From RBC074 sp964470555 (lineage in GTDB: Bacteria > Acidobacteriota > Blastocatellia > RBC074): a DNA stretch of 64,000 nucleotides. The DNA lies in contig CAYYDG010000037.1 of NCBI GenBank assembly GCA_964470555.1, positions 1-64,000 on the forward strand, read 5' to 3'. Shown one piece after another: positions 1 through 9,044 of the stretch. Every line of letters begins with the position of its first letter. The stretch's first letter is position 1. Under the pieces are notes generated by a model. It made no database searches. It saw only the letters and a list, made by a program, of their open reading frames with translations, and was not told the DNA's origin. Made by a program: the position numbers and the translations under genes.

Positions 1-94
1 TTTGCTTATCTTGTTCGACAACCTTCCATACACACAAGTGAAAACCGATCTAATTCGTGAACATTCGTGATATTCGTAGTTGAACCCGGCAGAT

Positions 95-1066
95 TTACAA
101 TTGTTGTCTGGCCCAGACTGCCGCGCCGATCAACCCGGCGTTGTTGCCAAGCTGAGCCGGCACGACTTCGACTTGCAATGAATCCACCAGAAAGACACGC
201 GAGCGCATCGAACGCCGAATCGGGTCGAGAATCAATTCTCCGGCAGCGGCGACGCCTCCGCCGATGACGATGCGGCGCGGCGTGACGGCGGTAATCACGT
301 TGGCGATGCCTGCGCCGATGATCGTTCCGGCGAATTCGTAAATTTCGCGTGCGGCTTCGTCGCCTTGTCGGGCGGCGTCGCAGACGAGTTCAGGTGTGAT
401 CTTGTTCAAATCGCCATCACACATTTCGGCGATGGTGGTGTTGCGCCCCTGCACGACGGCTTTCATGCCCATGGCGGCGATGGCCGGGCCGGAAGCATAC
501 GCTTCGATGCAACCGCGACTGCCGCAACCGCATTTCGGGCCGTTGAGGTCTACGCTGACGTGGCCTAATTCGCCCGCCGATCCGTTGATGCCCAGATAAA
601 GTTTGCCGCCCAGCACCAATCCGCCGCCAATGCCTGTGCCCAGCGTGTAACACGCCGTGTCGAATCCGCGCCCTGCGCCAAATTTCCATTCGCCCAGAGT
701 CATCGAACGCGCGTCGTTCAAGATAGCCACGTGCAAGCCGGTCAGTTTCGACAACTGGTCACGCACTGGCACGTGCCGCCAGTTGCCAGGCAAGTTCGGC
801 AAAAAAATCGTCGCGCCTTTTTCCAGATCGAGCGCGCCGGGAATGCCAATGCCGACGCCGCCAAAATCGGTTTTGGCTTTGCCGCTGGCCAGAATGATTT
901 CTTCGACCAGCACGGCCATTTGCGCAATAACTGCGTCGTGCCCTTCGCGGGCATGCGTCGGTTTCGACCGCGTCGCGGAAATTTCGCCTGTGTCCGTGTT
1001 GACCAAAGCGGCCTTGATGTTTGTCCCGCCCAGATCAATTCCAATAAATAAGTTTTGGTCTGACAT
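95..1066 (-). CDS. ROK-family sugar kinase (glucokinase-like)
   Basis: Cytoplasmic kinase of the ROK (repressor/ORF/kinase) family, 323 residues, predicted to phosphorylate glucose or a related hexose with ATP. Visible marks: the N-terminal phosphate loop DLGGTNIKAAL near residues 10-20, the catalytic LNDA segment, the glycine-rich GTGIGGG stretch, and the ROK zinc-binding cluster CGCGSRGC followed by IEAYASG, with the ligand histidine in GELGH. No N-terminal winged helix is present, so it is a kinase and not a ROK repressor. I start it at the ATG at 1066 (MSDQNLF); an in-frame ATG at 1090 would add eight residues of no family character. It is divergent from the MFS carrier at 1271, which suggests a shared regulatory region and possibly a sugar or nucleoside uptake unit. 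The exact sugar cannot be read from sequence. Confidence 0.93.
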   Translation of the reverse strand: MSDQNLFIGIDLGGTNIKAALVNTDTGEISATRSKPTHAREGHDAVIAQMAVLVEEIILASGKAKTDFGGVGIGIPGALDLEKGATIFLPNLPGNWRHVPVRDQLSKLTGLHVAILNDARSMTLGEWKFGAGRGFDTACYTLGTGIGGGLVLGGKLYLGINGSAGELGHVSVDLNGPKCGCGSRGCIEAYASGPAIAAMGMKAVVQGRNTTIAEMCDGDLNKITPELVCDAARQGDEAAREIYEFAGTIIGAGIANVITAVTPRRIVIGGGVAAAGELILDPIRRSMRSRVFLVDSLQVEVVPAQLGNNAGLIGAAVWARQQL

Positions 1067-1270
1067 AACTTTCAATGAGTTGGGGTTCAAAGGGTTGAAG
1101 ATGAATGCAATCAGCTTTTACTCAATCCGGTTCTGGATGGCAACCAGGAAAGAGGATTTTCTTTGGGGCGGAACTTTCCCAGACCGGGTTCGTCCTGTAG
1201 AATCCGCCGCGTCTTTACAGACGTTCATCAACGATTTCCAACTCCAACACAAAGCGAGAGACACAACCTT

Positions 1271-2632
1271 ATGAATGCGAAAATCCGCCTGCAATTGTCG
1301 GCGATGATGTTCTTGCAGTTTTTTGTCTGGGGCGCGTGGTATGTCACCGCACCGAATTACCTGGGAACGATTGGCTTCACAGCCGGGGACATTGGCTGGA
1401 CATACGCGGTCGGCCCGATTGCGGCCATCATCGCCCCGTTCATTGTGGGAATGATCGCCGACCGTTTTTTCGCTGCGCAGCATGTGATGGCCGCCATGCA
1501 TTTGCTCGGAGGTGTGCTGATGTTCGTCGCTGCCGGAATGATGAAAGGCGGCAGTTCGCCCAATGCCATCAACTTCATGATCTTTCTCAGCCAGTTGACC
1601 TACTACCCGACGCTGGCGATGAGCAATACGCTGGCGATGAAAAACATTGCCGACACCGAAAAGGACTTTCCGCTGATTCGCGTGCTGGGAACCATCGGCT
1701 GGATCGTCGCCGGTCTGGCGTTGAGCTGGTTAGGCTGGGAAACCGGCATCAATATGTTTTACCTGACTGCCGCCTCAGGCATTTTGCTCGGGCTGTACAG
1801 CCTGACGCTGCCGCATACGCCTCCGGTGAAAGACGCCAACATCAGTCTGGGTCAAGTTCTGGGCTTGGACGCGCTGGCCTTGCTGGCAAAACCGTCGTAC
1901 CTGATTTTCATGCTGTCTTCGTTTTTGATCTGCATCCCGCTGTCGTTTTATTACCAGATCACCAGCCGCGTAGTGGAAATGACCGGATTGCCAATTGGCC
2001 AAACAATGTCGTACGGCCAGATGTCGGAAATCTTCTTTATGCTGGTCATGCCGCTGTTTTTCCGCAAACTGGGAGTAAAGTGGATGCTGGCGGTCGGCAT
2101 GCTGGCATGGGTCATTCGGTATGGGTTGTTTTCGTTCGGCGCACCGGATGAAGTTCGCTGGATGATAATCGTCGGCATTTTGCTGCACGGCATTTGTTAC
2201 GATTTCTTTTTCGTCACTGGCCAGATTTATACCGATCAGGTCGCACCGAAACACATCCGCGCACAGGCGCAGGGCTTGCTGGTGCTGTTCACGCTTGGCT
2301 TGGGAATGTACTTTGGCGCGATGGCTGCCGGATATGTTCTGACGCAACACACCACCGCCAAATCCACTGAAGCCGCCCAACAAATGGTCGCCAAAACATC
2401 CGAGCTTGAAAACCTGAAAACCCGAATTTCATCAACGAGCGATCCCACTGAAAAAGCCGTCATGGAAAGTCAGGCTCAACTCCTTGAAGCACAGAAAAAC
2501 GAGTTGCGCCGCTCGGAACTGAAAGCCATCGAATGGAAACCGCTGTGGGCGAAACCGGCGATTTTCGCTGGCGCGATCTTGCTCATCTTTTTGTTATTGT
2601 TCAAAGACAGGTCGGCTCCGAAAGAAGCCTGA
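1271..2632 (+). CDS. MFS transporter, nucleoside:H+ symporter-like
   Basis: Inner-membrane carrier of 453 residues with about 12 hydrophobic segments. The opening MFLQFFVWGAWYVT and the general layout match the nucleoside:H+ symporter (NupG/XapB-like) branch of the MFS. A polar, helix-prone insert at about residues 360-420 (TSELENLKTRISS and neighbours) sits before the last membrane helix and probably forms a cytoplasmic or periplasmic coiled coil. The ATG at 1271 is chosen because the open frame upstream back to 1163 encodes proline- and arginine-rich sequence unlike a transporter. It is divergent from the ROK kinase, so the substrate could be a nucleoside or a sugar that the kinase then handles; that link is inference. 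Confidence 0.85.
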   Translation: MNAKIRLQLSAMMFLQFFVWGAWYVTAPNYLGTIGFTAGDIGWTYAVGPIAAIIAPFIVGMIADRFFAAQHVMAAMHLLGGVLMFVAAGMMKGGSSPNAINFMIFLSQLTYYPTLAMSNTLAMKNIADTEKDFPLIRVLGTIGWIVAGLALSWLGWETGINMFYLTAASGILLGLYSLTLPHTPPVKDANISLGQVLGLDALALLAKPSYLIFMLSSFLICIPLSFYYQITSRVVEMTGLPIGQTMSYGQMSEIFFMLVMPLFFRKLGVKWMLAVGMLAWVIRYGLFSFGAPDEVRWMIIVGILLHGICYDFFFVTGQIYTDQVAPKHIRAQAQGLLVLFTLGLGMYFGAMAAGYVLTQHTTAKSTEAAQQMVAKTSELENLKTRISSTSDPTEKAVMESQAQLLEAQKNELRRSELKAIEWKPLWAKPAIFAGAILLIFLLLFKDRSAPKEA

Positions 2633-2673
2633 CCTGCCATCATCATCATAATCATCATCAGAGAAGGAGTACT

Positions 2674-3366
2674 ATGAAACTCAATTGTACCTGCGCCAAC
2701 TGGCGTTTGATCACGATCTTATCGGCGGCGCTGTTTGTGGCGTGCGCCGATGCGCCAAAACCAATCGCATCCAATGAACCGGCATCATCAACCTCCGGTT
2801 CTTCGCAATCCACCGCCGGACAATCGTCTTCGGGAATTGCGGTGGGGCACGGTTCCGGCTCGGCTCCGACTTCAACCGGAGCGACTGTGCCGATGCAATC
2901 CGGCAGCGGAAGCGGGTTGAAATGGACACCGCCTTCCACTTGGGAAAACAAAGGCGCCAGTGGAATGCGCGCGGCGACTTATATCGCTCCGCCTGCCAAA
3001 GGCGACACCGAAGGCGCGGAATGTGCGGTCTTCGATGGCGGCATCGGCGGCGGCGTGCAAGCCAACATTGATCGCTGGATCGGCCAGTTTGAACAAGCCG
3101 ACGGCAGTTCCTCGGCGAGCAAAGCCAAACAAAGCAAGGAAACCATCAACGGAATGACCGTGACGATGGTTGATCTGACAGGAGTTTTTGCCGGTGGCGG
3201 GATGGCGATGGGACAACCTTCGACCAAAAAACCCGGCTATCGGTTGCTCGGCGCAATCGTCGAAGCTCCGGGCGGCGAAGTCTTTTTCAAAATGACCGGC
3301 CCGGCCCAAACCATGTCCGCGGCTCAAGCCGATTTTCAGAAGATGCTGAAATCCATCAGCAAATAA
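2674..3366 (+). CDS. Secreted lipoprotein of unknown function
   Basis: A 230-residue protein with a lipoprotein signal: a short charged start, a hydrophobic stretch and the lipobox LFVAC with Cys24 as the lipidated residue. A Ser/Gly/Thr-rich low-complexity linker covers roughly residues 30-85. The globular C-terminal part (about 90-230) contains GLKWTPPSTWENKGASGMR and a terminal helix ending KMLKSISK. The start ATG at 2674 has a good ribosome site (GAGAAGGAG) just upstream. It lies 41 bp after the MFS gene on the same strand and is followed by a perfect hairpin at 3369-3419. I do not recognise the globular domain. Confidence 0.8.
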   Translation: MKLNCTCANWRLITILSAALFVACADAPKPIASNEPASSTSGSSQSTAGQSSSGIAVGHGSGSAPTSTGATVPMQSGSGSGLKWTPPSTWENKGASGMRAATYIAPPAKGDTEGAECAVFDGGIGGGVQANIDRWIGQFEQADGSSSASKAKQSKETINGMTVTMVDLTGVFAGGGMAMGQPSTKKPGYRLLGAIVEAPGGEVFFKMTGPAQTMSAAQADFQKMLKSISK

Positions 3367-3368
3367 TT

Positions 3369-3419
3369 TTCAGAATTCATGCTTCAGCGTGTTAAACACG
3401 CTGAAGCATGAATTCTGAA
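3369..3419. terminator. 25-bp perfect inverted repeat, terminator-like
   Basis: Arms 3369-3393 and 3395-3419 are perfectly complementary around a single central base. It lies just after the lipoprotein stop. There is no clear downstream T tract, so it may be a dispersed palindromic repeat that also acts as a transcript end. Confidence 0.6.
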
Positions 3420-3596
3420 CGGCCTTGCTTGCTACGTCAGCCAACGCTCTTTAGAATCCCCCTCGCCAACTAAGCATCTGAACTTCATAACGCTTTGCTG
3501 TACTCAGGACTCAACCCGAGTTGCGCGCCACAGCAGCGCGCATAACTCCGCGGAACATAGACAACCAACAACATTTCCCTTCAGGAGAAAATCATT

Positions 3597-6548
3597 ATGA
3601 AACAGATATTGAAGCTGTCAGCGATGCTTGCGCTGTTCTCGTTTGCCTTGATTGCAACGGCGATGGCTCAGTCCCAGAGCACGTCCGGCGCGATTCAAGG
3701 CACTGTCAGCGACCAGGCCGGAGCGGTCATCGCCGGAGCGACCGTCACCGCCAACAACCTCGATAACAATTCGACCAAAAACCTGACCACCGATGAAAAC
3801 GGCCGGTTCGTGTTTCTGCAACTGCAACCCGGCAGATACACGCTGACCGTAGCCAAATCCGGCTATGCCACGCTGGAACAACAAAACATCGCCCTGACCG
3901 TCGGTCAGACGATCAACCTGTCGTTGAGTTTGAAAGTGTCCTCTGTCGAAGAGCGCATCACCATCACCGCCACGCCGACGATTGACACAGTCAAAACCGA
4001 ATCCAGCACGACGTTGAACGAAAAAGCGATCAGCAAAACGCCTATCCTCGGACGCAAATTCGAAGATTTGCTGACCCTGACTCCGGGCGTCAGCATCACC
4101 CAAGGCCCGGACGGCGACGAAATCAACTTCAACGGCCAACGCGGAATTTTCAACAATATCAGTCTGGACGGCGGCGATTACAACAACGGATTTTTCGCCG
4201 AACAGGCTGGCGGCCAGCGCGCAGCGATTGATATTCCCATCGGCGCCATCAAGGAATTTCAGGTCGTCGCCGCCGGAGCCACTGCCGAATTCGGACGCGC
4301 AGCCGGAGGTTTCGTCAACGCCATCACCAAATCCGGCGGCAATCAATTGCGCGGCGACGTGTTCCATTTCCAGCGACTGGAAGCGCTGAGTTCCAACACG
4401 GCCAACGGACAACCGCTCAAGGATTTTCACCGCGAACAATTCGGCGGCAACATCGGCGGCCCGATCGTCAAAGAAAAGGCGTTTTTCTTCGGCGCATTCG
4501 AGCAAATCACCGGCAATCTGACTCGTCCGAATTTGAGCCAGCCCATAGGCGCGCCGTGTTCAGTGCAAACGCCTACGATTCAGGCCAACGAAGCGTTGAT
4601 CGCCGGCAGTTCTGATTGCCAGCGACTGGCGCTGATCAACTTTTTCAAAACCACACGCAATCAGGACGAAGGCCAGCCGATCAAAAAGCCCATCAACACA
4701 TCGGCGTTTCTGGGCAAGCTGAATTTCAACCTGAATCAGGCCAATGAACTTTCCATGTCGTACAACTTCAACCGGTCGAAGAAGGAAAACGAAACCTTCG
4801 ACGTTCCGACCTACGGCAATTCGGCCAACGGCACGGAAGGGCCTGGCAAAATCCATGCGTTCAACCTGAATCTGTTCACGACCCTGTCAGCCAAAAAGGT
4901 CAACGAATTTCACGCGACCTATCTGCGCGAAGATCGCCCGCGCTCGGCGACTCAATCCAACATTCCCGCCGACACGGCCATGGGCTTTGTCACCAGCTTT
5001 CGCTTCGGCAATCCATTTTTCCTGGGGCCGAACATTGACGAGCTGTTCCAACGCTGGCAGTTGAAAGACAGCTTTTCAATCATTGCCGGCAATCACAACG
5101 TCAAAATGGGCGGCGATTGGACGCACAGCAACAACGTCCAGGTTTTTCGCGGATTCTTTCAGGGACGTTACATCTTTGACAGCGTGGTCGGATTCCTGAA
5201 ATACGCCACGCCCGCCAGCGCCGGGCCGGGTTTTGGACCGCAAGCCAATGCTTCGTCGTTGCTGTTGTATCTGCAAGGCGCCGGGTTGAGCGGCCCGGCG
5301 ACGGACGCCGCCGGAGCTTCGAACATAGACAACGAAGAGTTTTCGCTGTTCATTCAGGACAAATGGCAACTGCATCCTGATTTCACGCTGAGTTACGGAT
5401 TGCGTTGGGAAGCCCAGTTGTTCCCGGCAATGACCATCGCGCCGCAATCAACGGCGTATGGCGGCTTTCTGAACGATCCGCGTTTCCCGTCCGACGGAAC
5501 CCTGCCGGATCAATTCAAACAATTCCAACCGCGCCTGGCTTTTGCCTGGAACATGACCGGAGACGGCAAAGCCGTGCTGCGCGCCAGTTCAGGCATTTAT
5601 TACGCCCGGCAAAACATGCTGTCGCAGGTCGGTTCGATCACCACCAACGGGGTGCAACAGCAGACTATTTTCATCAACGGCGACATCATCGCGGCGGGCG
5701 GAACCGCGCCCGTCTGGCCGAACGTGGTTGTGCCGACGCCGGTTCCGGCGGGACAATTCCCGCTCTTCACCGGTGTGCGCGTGTTCAGCCGCGATTACCA
5801 AAACCCGCGCATCTATTCCACCAACGTCGCCTTCGAACGCGAACTGGTTCGCACGCTCGCGCTGTACGTGGATTTCACTCACTCGAAAGGCGTTCACATG
5901 ACACGTTTCCTGAACGTCAATCGCAGCGGCATTTTTTCGCCGCAACTGGGCGAAGTCATGGTCACCAGTTCGGTAGGCAAATCGCTTTATCGCGGAGTGA
6001 CCATCGGTTTGCGCAAACGGTTCAGTCGCGGAATTCAGTTCGAAGGCAATTACGTTTACGCCTACGATTACGACGACGATTCCAACGAACGCGATCCGTT
6101 CACCGACCGTTCGTTCGATGTCAACCGCCTGTTCCTGGATTACGGATTCGCCGACCGCGACATTCGCCACAAATTCAACTTTTCGATGAACAGCGAATTG
6201 CCCGGCAAGTTTGAAAGCAGCCTACGCATACAGGCGCGCAGCGCGCAACCTTTCACCCCCAACGCCCGCGCAGCCAACAATCGCAACACCGCGCGAAAAG
6301 ACAACGAATACTTTTCGCTGGATTGGACACTGTCGCGCCGGTTCGGCGGCGAACGGTTTGCAATCATTCCGATGATCGAGATGTTCAACACCTTCAACAA
6401 TCGGAACCTGATCAATCCGCAAATCATTGCGCCGTTCCCGATTGATACGTTGAACGCCTCGCCGGGGCTGTTCAACTTCGACGGCTTTCTGCGTCAGGGC
6501 GTGGGCGATCCGCGCCAGGTTCAGTTGTCCGTCAAAGTCACGTTCTAA
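3597..6548 (+). CDS. TonB-dependent receptor, Oar-like (receptor 1)
   Basis: Outer-membrane protein of 983 residues. A signal peptide (residues 1-24, ending ATAMAQ) is followed by a carboxypeptidase-regulatory-like domain (about 28-110, with SGAIQGTVSDQAGAVIAGATV), a plug domain (about 130-240), and a long beta barrel ending in an aromatic residue (VKVTF), as expected for BAM-dependent insertion. Such Oar-type receptors are expanded in Acidobacteria and are thought to import large or polymeric substrates with TonB energy. The start ATG at 3597 has an AGGAGA site upstream. A strong hairpin follows at 6566-6613. No dedicated substrate-degrading enzyme is adjacent, so the ligand is unknown. Confidence 0.9.
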   Translation: MKQILKLSAMLALFSFALIATAMAQSQSTSGAIQGTVSDQAGAVIAGATVTANNLDNNSTKNLTTDENGRFVFLQLQPGRYTLTVAKSGYATLEQQNIALTVGQTINLSLSLKVSSVEERITITATPTIDTVKTESSTTLNEKAISKTPILGRKFEDLLTLTPGVSITQGPDGDEINFNGQRGIFNNISLDGGDYNNGFFAEQAGGQRAAIDIPIGAIKEFQVVAAGATAEFGRAAGGFVNAITKSGGNQLRGDVFHFQRLEALSSNTANGQPLKDFHREQFGGNIGGPIVKEKAFFFGAFEQITGNLTRPNLSQPIGAPCSVQTPTIQANEALIAGSSDCQRLALINFFKTTRNQDEGQPIKKPINTSAFLGKLNFNLNQANELSMSYNFNRSKKENETFDVPTYGNSANGTEGPGKIHAFNLNLFTTLSAKKVNEFHATYLREDRPRSATQSNIPADTAMGFVTSFRFGNPFFLGPNIDELFQRWQLKDSFSIIAGNHNVKMGGDWTHSNNVQVFRGFFQGRYIFDSVVGFLKYATPASAGPGFGPQANASSLLLYLQGAGLSGPATDAAGASNIDNEEFSLFIQDKWQLHPDFTLSYGLRWEAQLFPAMTIAPQSTAYGGFLNDPRFPSDGTLPDQFKQFQPRLAFAWNMTGDGKAVLRASSGIYYARQNMLSQVGSITTNGVQQQTIFINGDIIAAGGTAPVWPNVVVPTPVPAGQFPLFTGVRVFSRDYQNPRIYSTNVAFERELVRTLALYVDFTHSKGVHMTRFLNVNRSGIFSPQLGEVMVTSSVGKSLYRGVTIGLRKRFSRGIQFEGNYVYAYDYDDDSNERDPFTDRSFDVNRLFLDYGFADRDIRHKFNFSMNSELPGKFESSLRIQARSAQPFTPNARAANNRNTARKDNEYFSLDWTLSRRFGGERFAIIPMIEMFNTFNNRNLINPQIIAPFPIDTLNASPGLFNFDGFLRQGVGDPRQVQLSVKVTF

Positions 6549-6565
6549 GCCAAAACCAGAACGTC

Positions 6566-6613
6566 AAAAACTAACCGCCGGCAGGCTGCCAAGCCTGCCG
6601 GCGGTTAGTTTTT
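6566..6613. terminator. Bidirectional rho-independent terminator-like hairpin
   Basis: 22-bp perfect arms (6566-6587 and 6592-6613) with a 4-nt loop. The outer edge is an A tract on the left and a T tract on the right, so it reads as a terminator on both strands. It follows the TonB receptor stop by 17 bp. Confidence 0.8.
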
Positions 6614-6723
6614 CCGTGTTGACCAATTAAACAGCGTGTTAGAATCGCCAACGTCAGCGAGAAAGGAGTCTGACATGTCGTTTGCGACAACGCCCTGAAA
6701 CGATGAAAACGGCTGCGCCCGAC

Positions 6724-6803
6724 TGTCCGACAAGCTGCCAGCTTGTCGTTGACCCTAACAAGCGTCAAATCGAGACCACGACAAGCTGGCAGCTTGTCGG
6801 ACA
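6724..6803. repeat. Nested palindromic repeat before the toxin-antitoxin pair
   Basis: Two perfectly complementary 26-nt arms (6724-6749 and 6778-6803) are separated by 28 nt. Each arm is itself a near-perfect palindrome (CGACAAGCTG, one base, CAGCTTGTCG), so the element can fold as one long hairpin or two short ones. It sits directly upstream of the antitoxin ribosome site. Together with the 6566 hairpin it accounts for most of the 276-bp gap. Confidence 0.75.
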
Positions 6804-6824
6804 TTTTCAGAGGAGAGTCAAAGC

Positions 6825-7085
6825 ATGAATAGCGCAGCTCCAGTCATTGAACCCGCAGAATACAACTCTGAAGATTTGCCGATAGATCGCCCGCGCAAAT
6901 CCGGCCTTGTCATTCGTCCTGGCAATCGTGAAGGCGCGATAAACTTGCTGGATCAACTGCTGAGTGAAGGCGACCCTGAAGAGGAACGTGAGACGCTGGA
7001 ATTCTTGAAACAAGCGATCAACGAACACCGTGCCGTTGTAGGCGCAAGGTTGATGTTCTCTGATGAGCAAAATCATTCTGCTTGA
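6825..7085 (+). CDS. Putative antitoxin of a PIN-type toxin-antitoxin pair
   Basis: An 86-residue acidic protein whose stop overlaps the start of the PIN toxin gene by 23 bp, the usual tight coupling of type II toxin-antitoxin operons. No DNA-binding fold can be named from sequence. The N-terminal half is basic and proline-containing (PRKSGLVIRPGNREG), and the C-terminal half is a charged helix (DPEEERETLEFLKQAINE) suited to binding the toxin. The ribosome site AGAGGAGAG lies upstream of the ATG. The palindromic element at 6724-6803 is placed where an operator could be. The antitoxin role is inferred from position. Confidence 0.6.
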   Translation: MNSAAPVIEPAEYNSEDLPIDRPRKSGLVIRPGNREGAINLLDQLLSEGDPEEERETLEFLKQAINEHRAVVGARLMFSDEQNHSA

Positions 7086-7515
7086 TTCCGGTCCACTCGG
7101 AATTGCCGCCAATCCCAAAGTATCAACAGAAACTGCTGCATTTAATCGCTGGCTGCGTGCCCAACTTGTCAGTGGGACAAATGTCGGAATCCCTGATATT
7201 GCTGATTACGAAGTCCGCCGCGAATTGATACGAGCCAATCGGACTAAAAGTCTGTGGAAGCTGGATGCCTTGCAATCACAGTTCGATTATCTGCCGGTCG
7301 GGACTCCTATCCTGCGACGCGCGGCTCAACTCTGGGCACAAACGCGAAACATGGGCAAACCGACGGCTGATGCTTTGTCGCTTGATGCTGATGTCATCAT
7401 CACAGCGCAGGCTTCCTTGTTGATCGAAGACGGCGATGAAGTCGTGATTGTCACCACCAATCCCATACATTTGTCGCTGTTCGTTCCAGCCGCTCGCTGG
7501 CAGGACATTGCCTGA
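7063..7515 (+). CDS. PIN-domain toxin, VapC-like
   Basis: A 150-residue PIN-fold protein, predicted Mg2+-dependent ribonuclease toxin. The acidic residues expected of the active site are visible: Asp8 in LLDSGPLG, Glu50 in DYEVRREL, Asp103 in PTADALSLDADVI, with further Asp residues at 108 and 110, and a late TTNPIHLS segment in place of the usual T-x-D. It starts within the antitoxin gene, so the two are translationally coupled. It converges with trpF, whose stop is only four bases away. The substrate RNA cannot be inferred. Confidence 0.8.
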   Translation: MSKIILLDSGPLGIAANPKVSTETAAFNRWLRAQLVSGTNVGIPDIADYEVRRELIRANRTKSLWKLDALQSQFDYLPVGTPILRRAAQLWAQTRNMGKPTADALSLDADVIITAQASLLIEDGDEVVIVTTNPIHLSLFVPAARWQDIA

Positions 7516-7518
7516 GCG

Positions 7519-8175
7519 TCACGTGCCAGCCACACTTTCAAAAAAACGCGCGAGCCTGGCTTCATCCAGTTTTCCATCTGTCCGCACGCCGCTGCACAAA
7601 TCCAGTCCAAAAGGTTCGACTGCGCGAATCGCTTCGCCGACGTTTTCCGGTTTCAAACCGCCTGCCAGAAAGATCGGCACACCGGCAGCTTCGCGGATTT
7701 TTCGACTGAGCGTCCAATCGTGCGTGCGTCCGGTTCCGCCGAGTTCTTTCACCGCCAGATTTTGATTGCCGGAATCCAGCAGAATGGCGTCCACGTGCGA
7801 CGCAACGACCACGGCTTCGGCGACTGATTCTTCGCCGTTGACGTGAATCACCTGCACCAGCCGTATGCCGGGCAAGGCTCGGCGCAAATCGGCATAACTT
7901 CCCCGCTCCAATCGGTCAACGAGTTGAATGGTGTTTGCCCGTAATCGGCGTTGCTGTTCAATAATCGCGTCTGTGTCCTGCAAACTGGTCAGCAAAAACG
8001 TAGCAACCGGCGGCGGCACACGCGCGACGATTTCAGCGATCAAATCTTCTTCGATAACGCCGGGACCGCTGGGCATGGCCGACACCAATCCCAACGCCGA
8101 AGCTCCGTACCGCATCGCCAGTTCGGCTTCGGCCAGGCTGCTGATACAGCAAATTTTCACTCGTGGTTTGGTCAT
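7519..8175 (-). CDS. trpF: Phosphoribosylanthranilate isomerase (TrpF-like)
   Basis: A 218-residue TIM-barrel protein. The family marks are the N-terminal VKIC (Cys9, general base), Asp134 in AILLDSG (general acid), the GGTGRTHDW strand, the phosphate-binding AGGLKPENV (171-179) and LDLCSGVRTDG. It would convert N-(5-phosphoribosyl)anthranilate to CdRP in tryptophan synthesis. Two deviations deserve note: the usual second glycine after K-I-C is Cys10, and the normal SPR phosphate loop reads MPSGPG. It is not inside a trp operon but is the second gene after a methyltransferase, with a 3-bp gap. A paralogue with altered function is possible. Confidence 0.8.
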   Translation of the reverse strand: MTKPRVKICCISSLAEAELAMRYGASALGLVSAMPSGPGVIEEDLIAEIVARVPPPVATFLLTSLQDTDAIIEQQRRLRANTIQLVDRLERGSYADLRRALPGIRLVQVIHVNGEESVAEAVVVASHVDAILLDSGNQNLAVKELGGTGRTHDWTLSRKIREAAGVPIFLAGGLKPENVGEAIRAVEPFGLDLCSGVRTDGKLDEARLARFFESVAGT

Positions 8176-8178
8176 TCG

Positions 8179-8955
8179 CTATTTTCTGGCCAGATAAAAC
8201 ATGCGCCCGTCGCTCAGGCTGAAGCCGAATTCGCGCCGGGCGTCGTAAGTTTTCACGCGCACAAATCCGGCATCGGCCAACGCGCCCAACACGTCTTCGG
8301 TGTCGTAATAGCGTTGGAGCAAGGTCAAATCCGCACGTTGCCAGCCGGATTGCTCCAATTGAAACATGGTGACTTCGTATCGCTTCAGCTTCTTCAACTG
8401 GTTGTAACTGCCGCGCACGATGCAGACGTGATCGTCTTCGATCATGTCCAGCGTGCTGCCCAGTAATTCCGAAGCGTCTTCGATGTTCAGGTCGAACAGA
8501 AATATGCCGTCGTCGGTCAACGCTTCATACACGTTGCGAAAAACCTTCGTCAGTTCTTCAAGCTCCATGATGTGATTCAAACTGTCGAAGGCGGAAATGA
8601 CGCATTGATAGTTCTGCGGCTGATGAAACGTGCGCGCGTCTGCATGAATGAATTCCACATTGGGAGCGTTTTGCCGCGCGAATCGCAACATCGCATCGGA
8701 ACCGTCGAGGCCTGTGATTTGAAAACCGCGCTGATGCAGTTCGGCGGAAATCTGGCCGGTTCCGCAACACAAATCCAGAATTCGACATCCGGCGGGAAGA
8801 TGCGGAAACAGCAACACGTTATAAATCGCCAGCGCTGGCGAACAAAATTCCGGTCCCCAATACCGGTTGTAAAACCACGCGAAGCGGTCGTAATCGGAAT
8901 AAATGTCGGATGCCGTTGTTTCCTTGCTCAAGACCTGTTTTCTCTCCGCATTCAT
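8179..8955 (-). CDS. Class I SAM-dependent methyltransferase
   Basis: A 258-residue cytoplasmic methyltransferase. Motif I is RILDLCCGTGQIS (about residues 58-70), followed by the acidic ribose-binding residue in TGLDGSDAM, motif IV in CVISAFDSLNHI, and the later strand DDGIFLFDLN. It resembles small-molecule methyltransferases of the Methyltransf_25 type. It is the first gene of a likely two-gene operon with trpF. Start ATG at 8955; a second in-frame start is not better supported. The substrate is unknown. Confidence 0.85.
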   Translation of the reverse strand: MNAERKQVLSKETTASDIYSDYDRFAWFYNRYWGPEFCSPALAIYNVLLFPHLPAGCRILDLCCGTGQISAELHQRGFQITGLDGSDAMLRFARQNAPNVEFIHADARTFHQPQNYQCVISAFDSLNHIMELEELTKVFRNVYEALTDDGIFLFDLNIEDASELLGSTLDMIEDDHVCIVRGSYNQLKKLKRYEVTMFQLEQSGWQRADLTLLQRYYDTEDVLGALADAGFVRVKTYDARREFGFSLSDGRMFYLARK

Positions 8956-8957
8956 TG

Positions 8958-9038
8958 CAGTACAGGGAGCGTTGGCGACCTGGTTTTCCTGAAAACGTCT
9001 ATTGAGCCAGGCTCAGGTCGCTGACGCTCCCCGTACCG
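8958..9038. repeat. Imperfect inverted repeat
   Basis: Arms 8958-8982 and 9014-9038 are complementary over 25 positions with about four mismatches. It fills the gap between the methyltransferase start and the metalloprotease stop. A smaller hairpin (AGCCAGGCT) lies between the arms. Confidence 0.55.
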
Positions 9039-9044
9039 CAACAT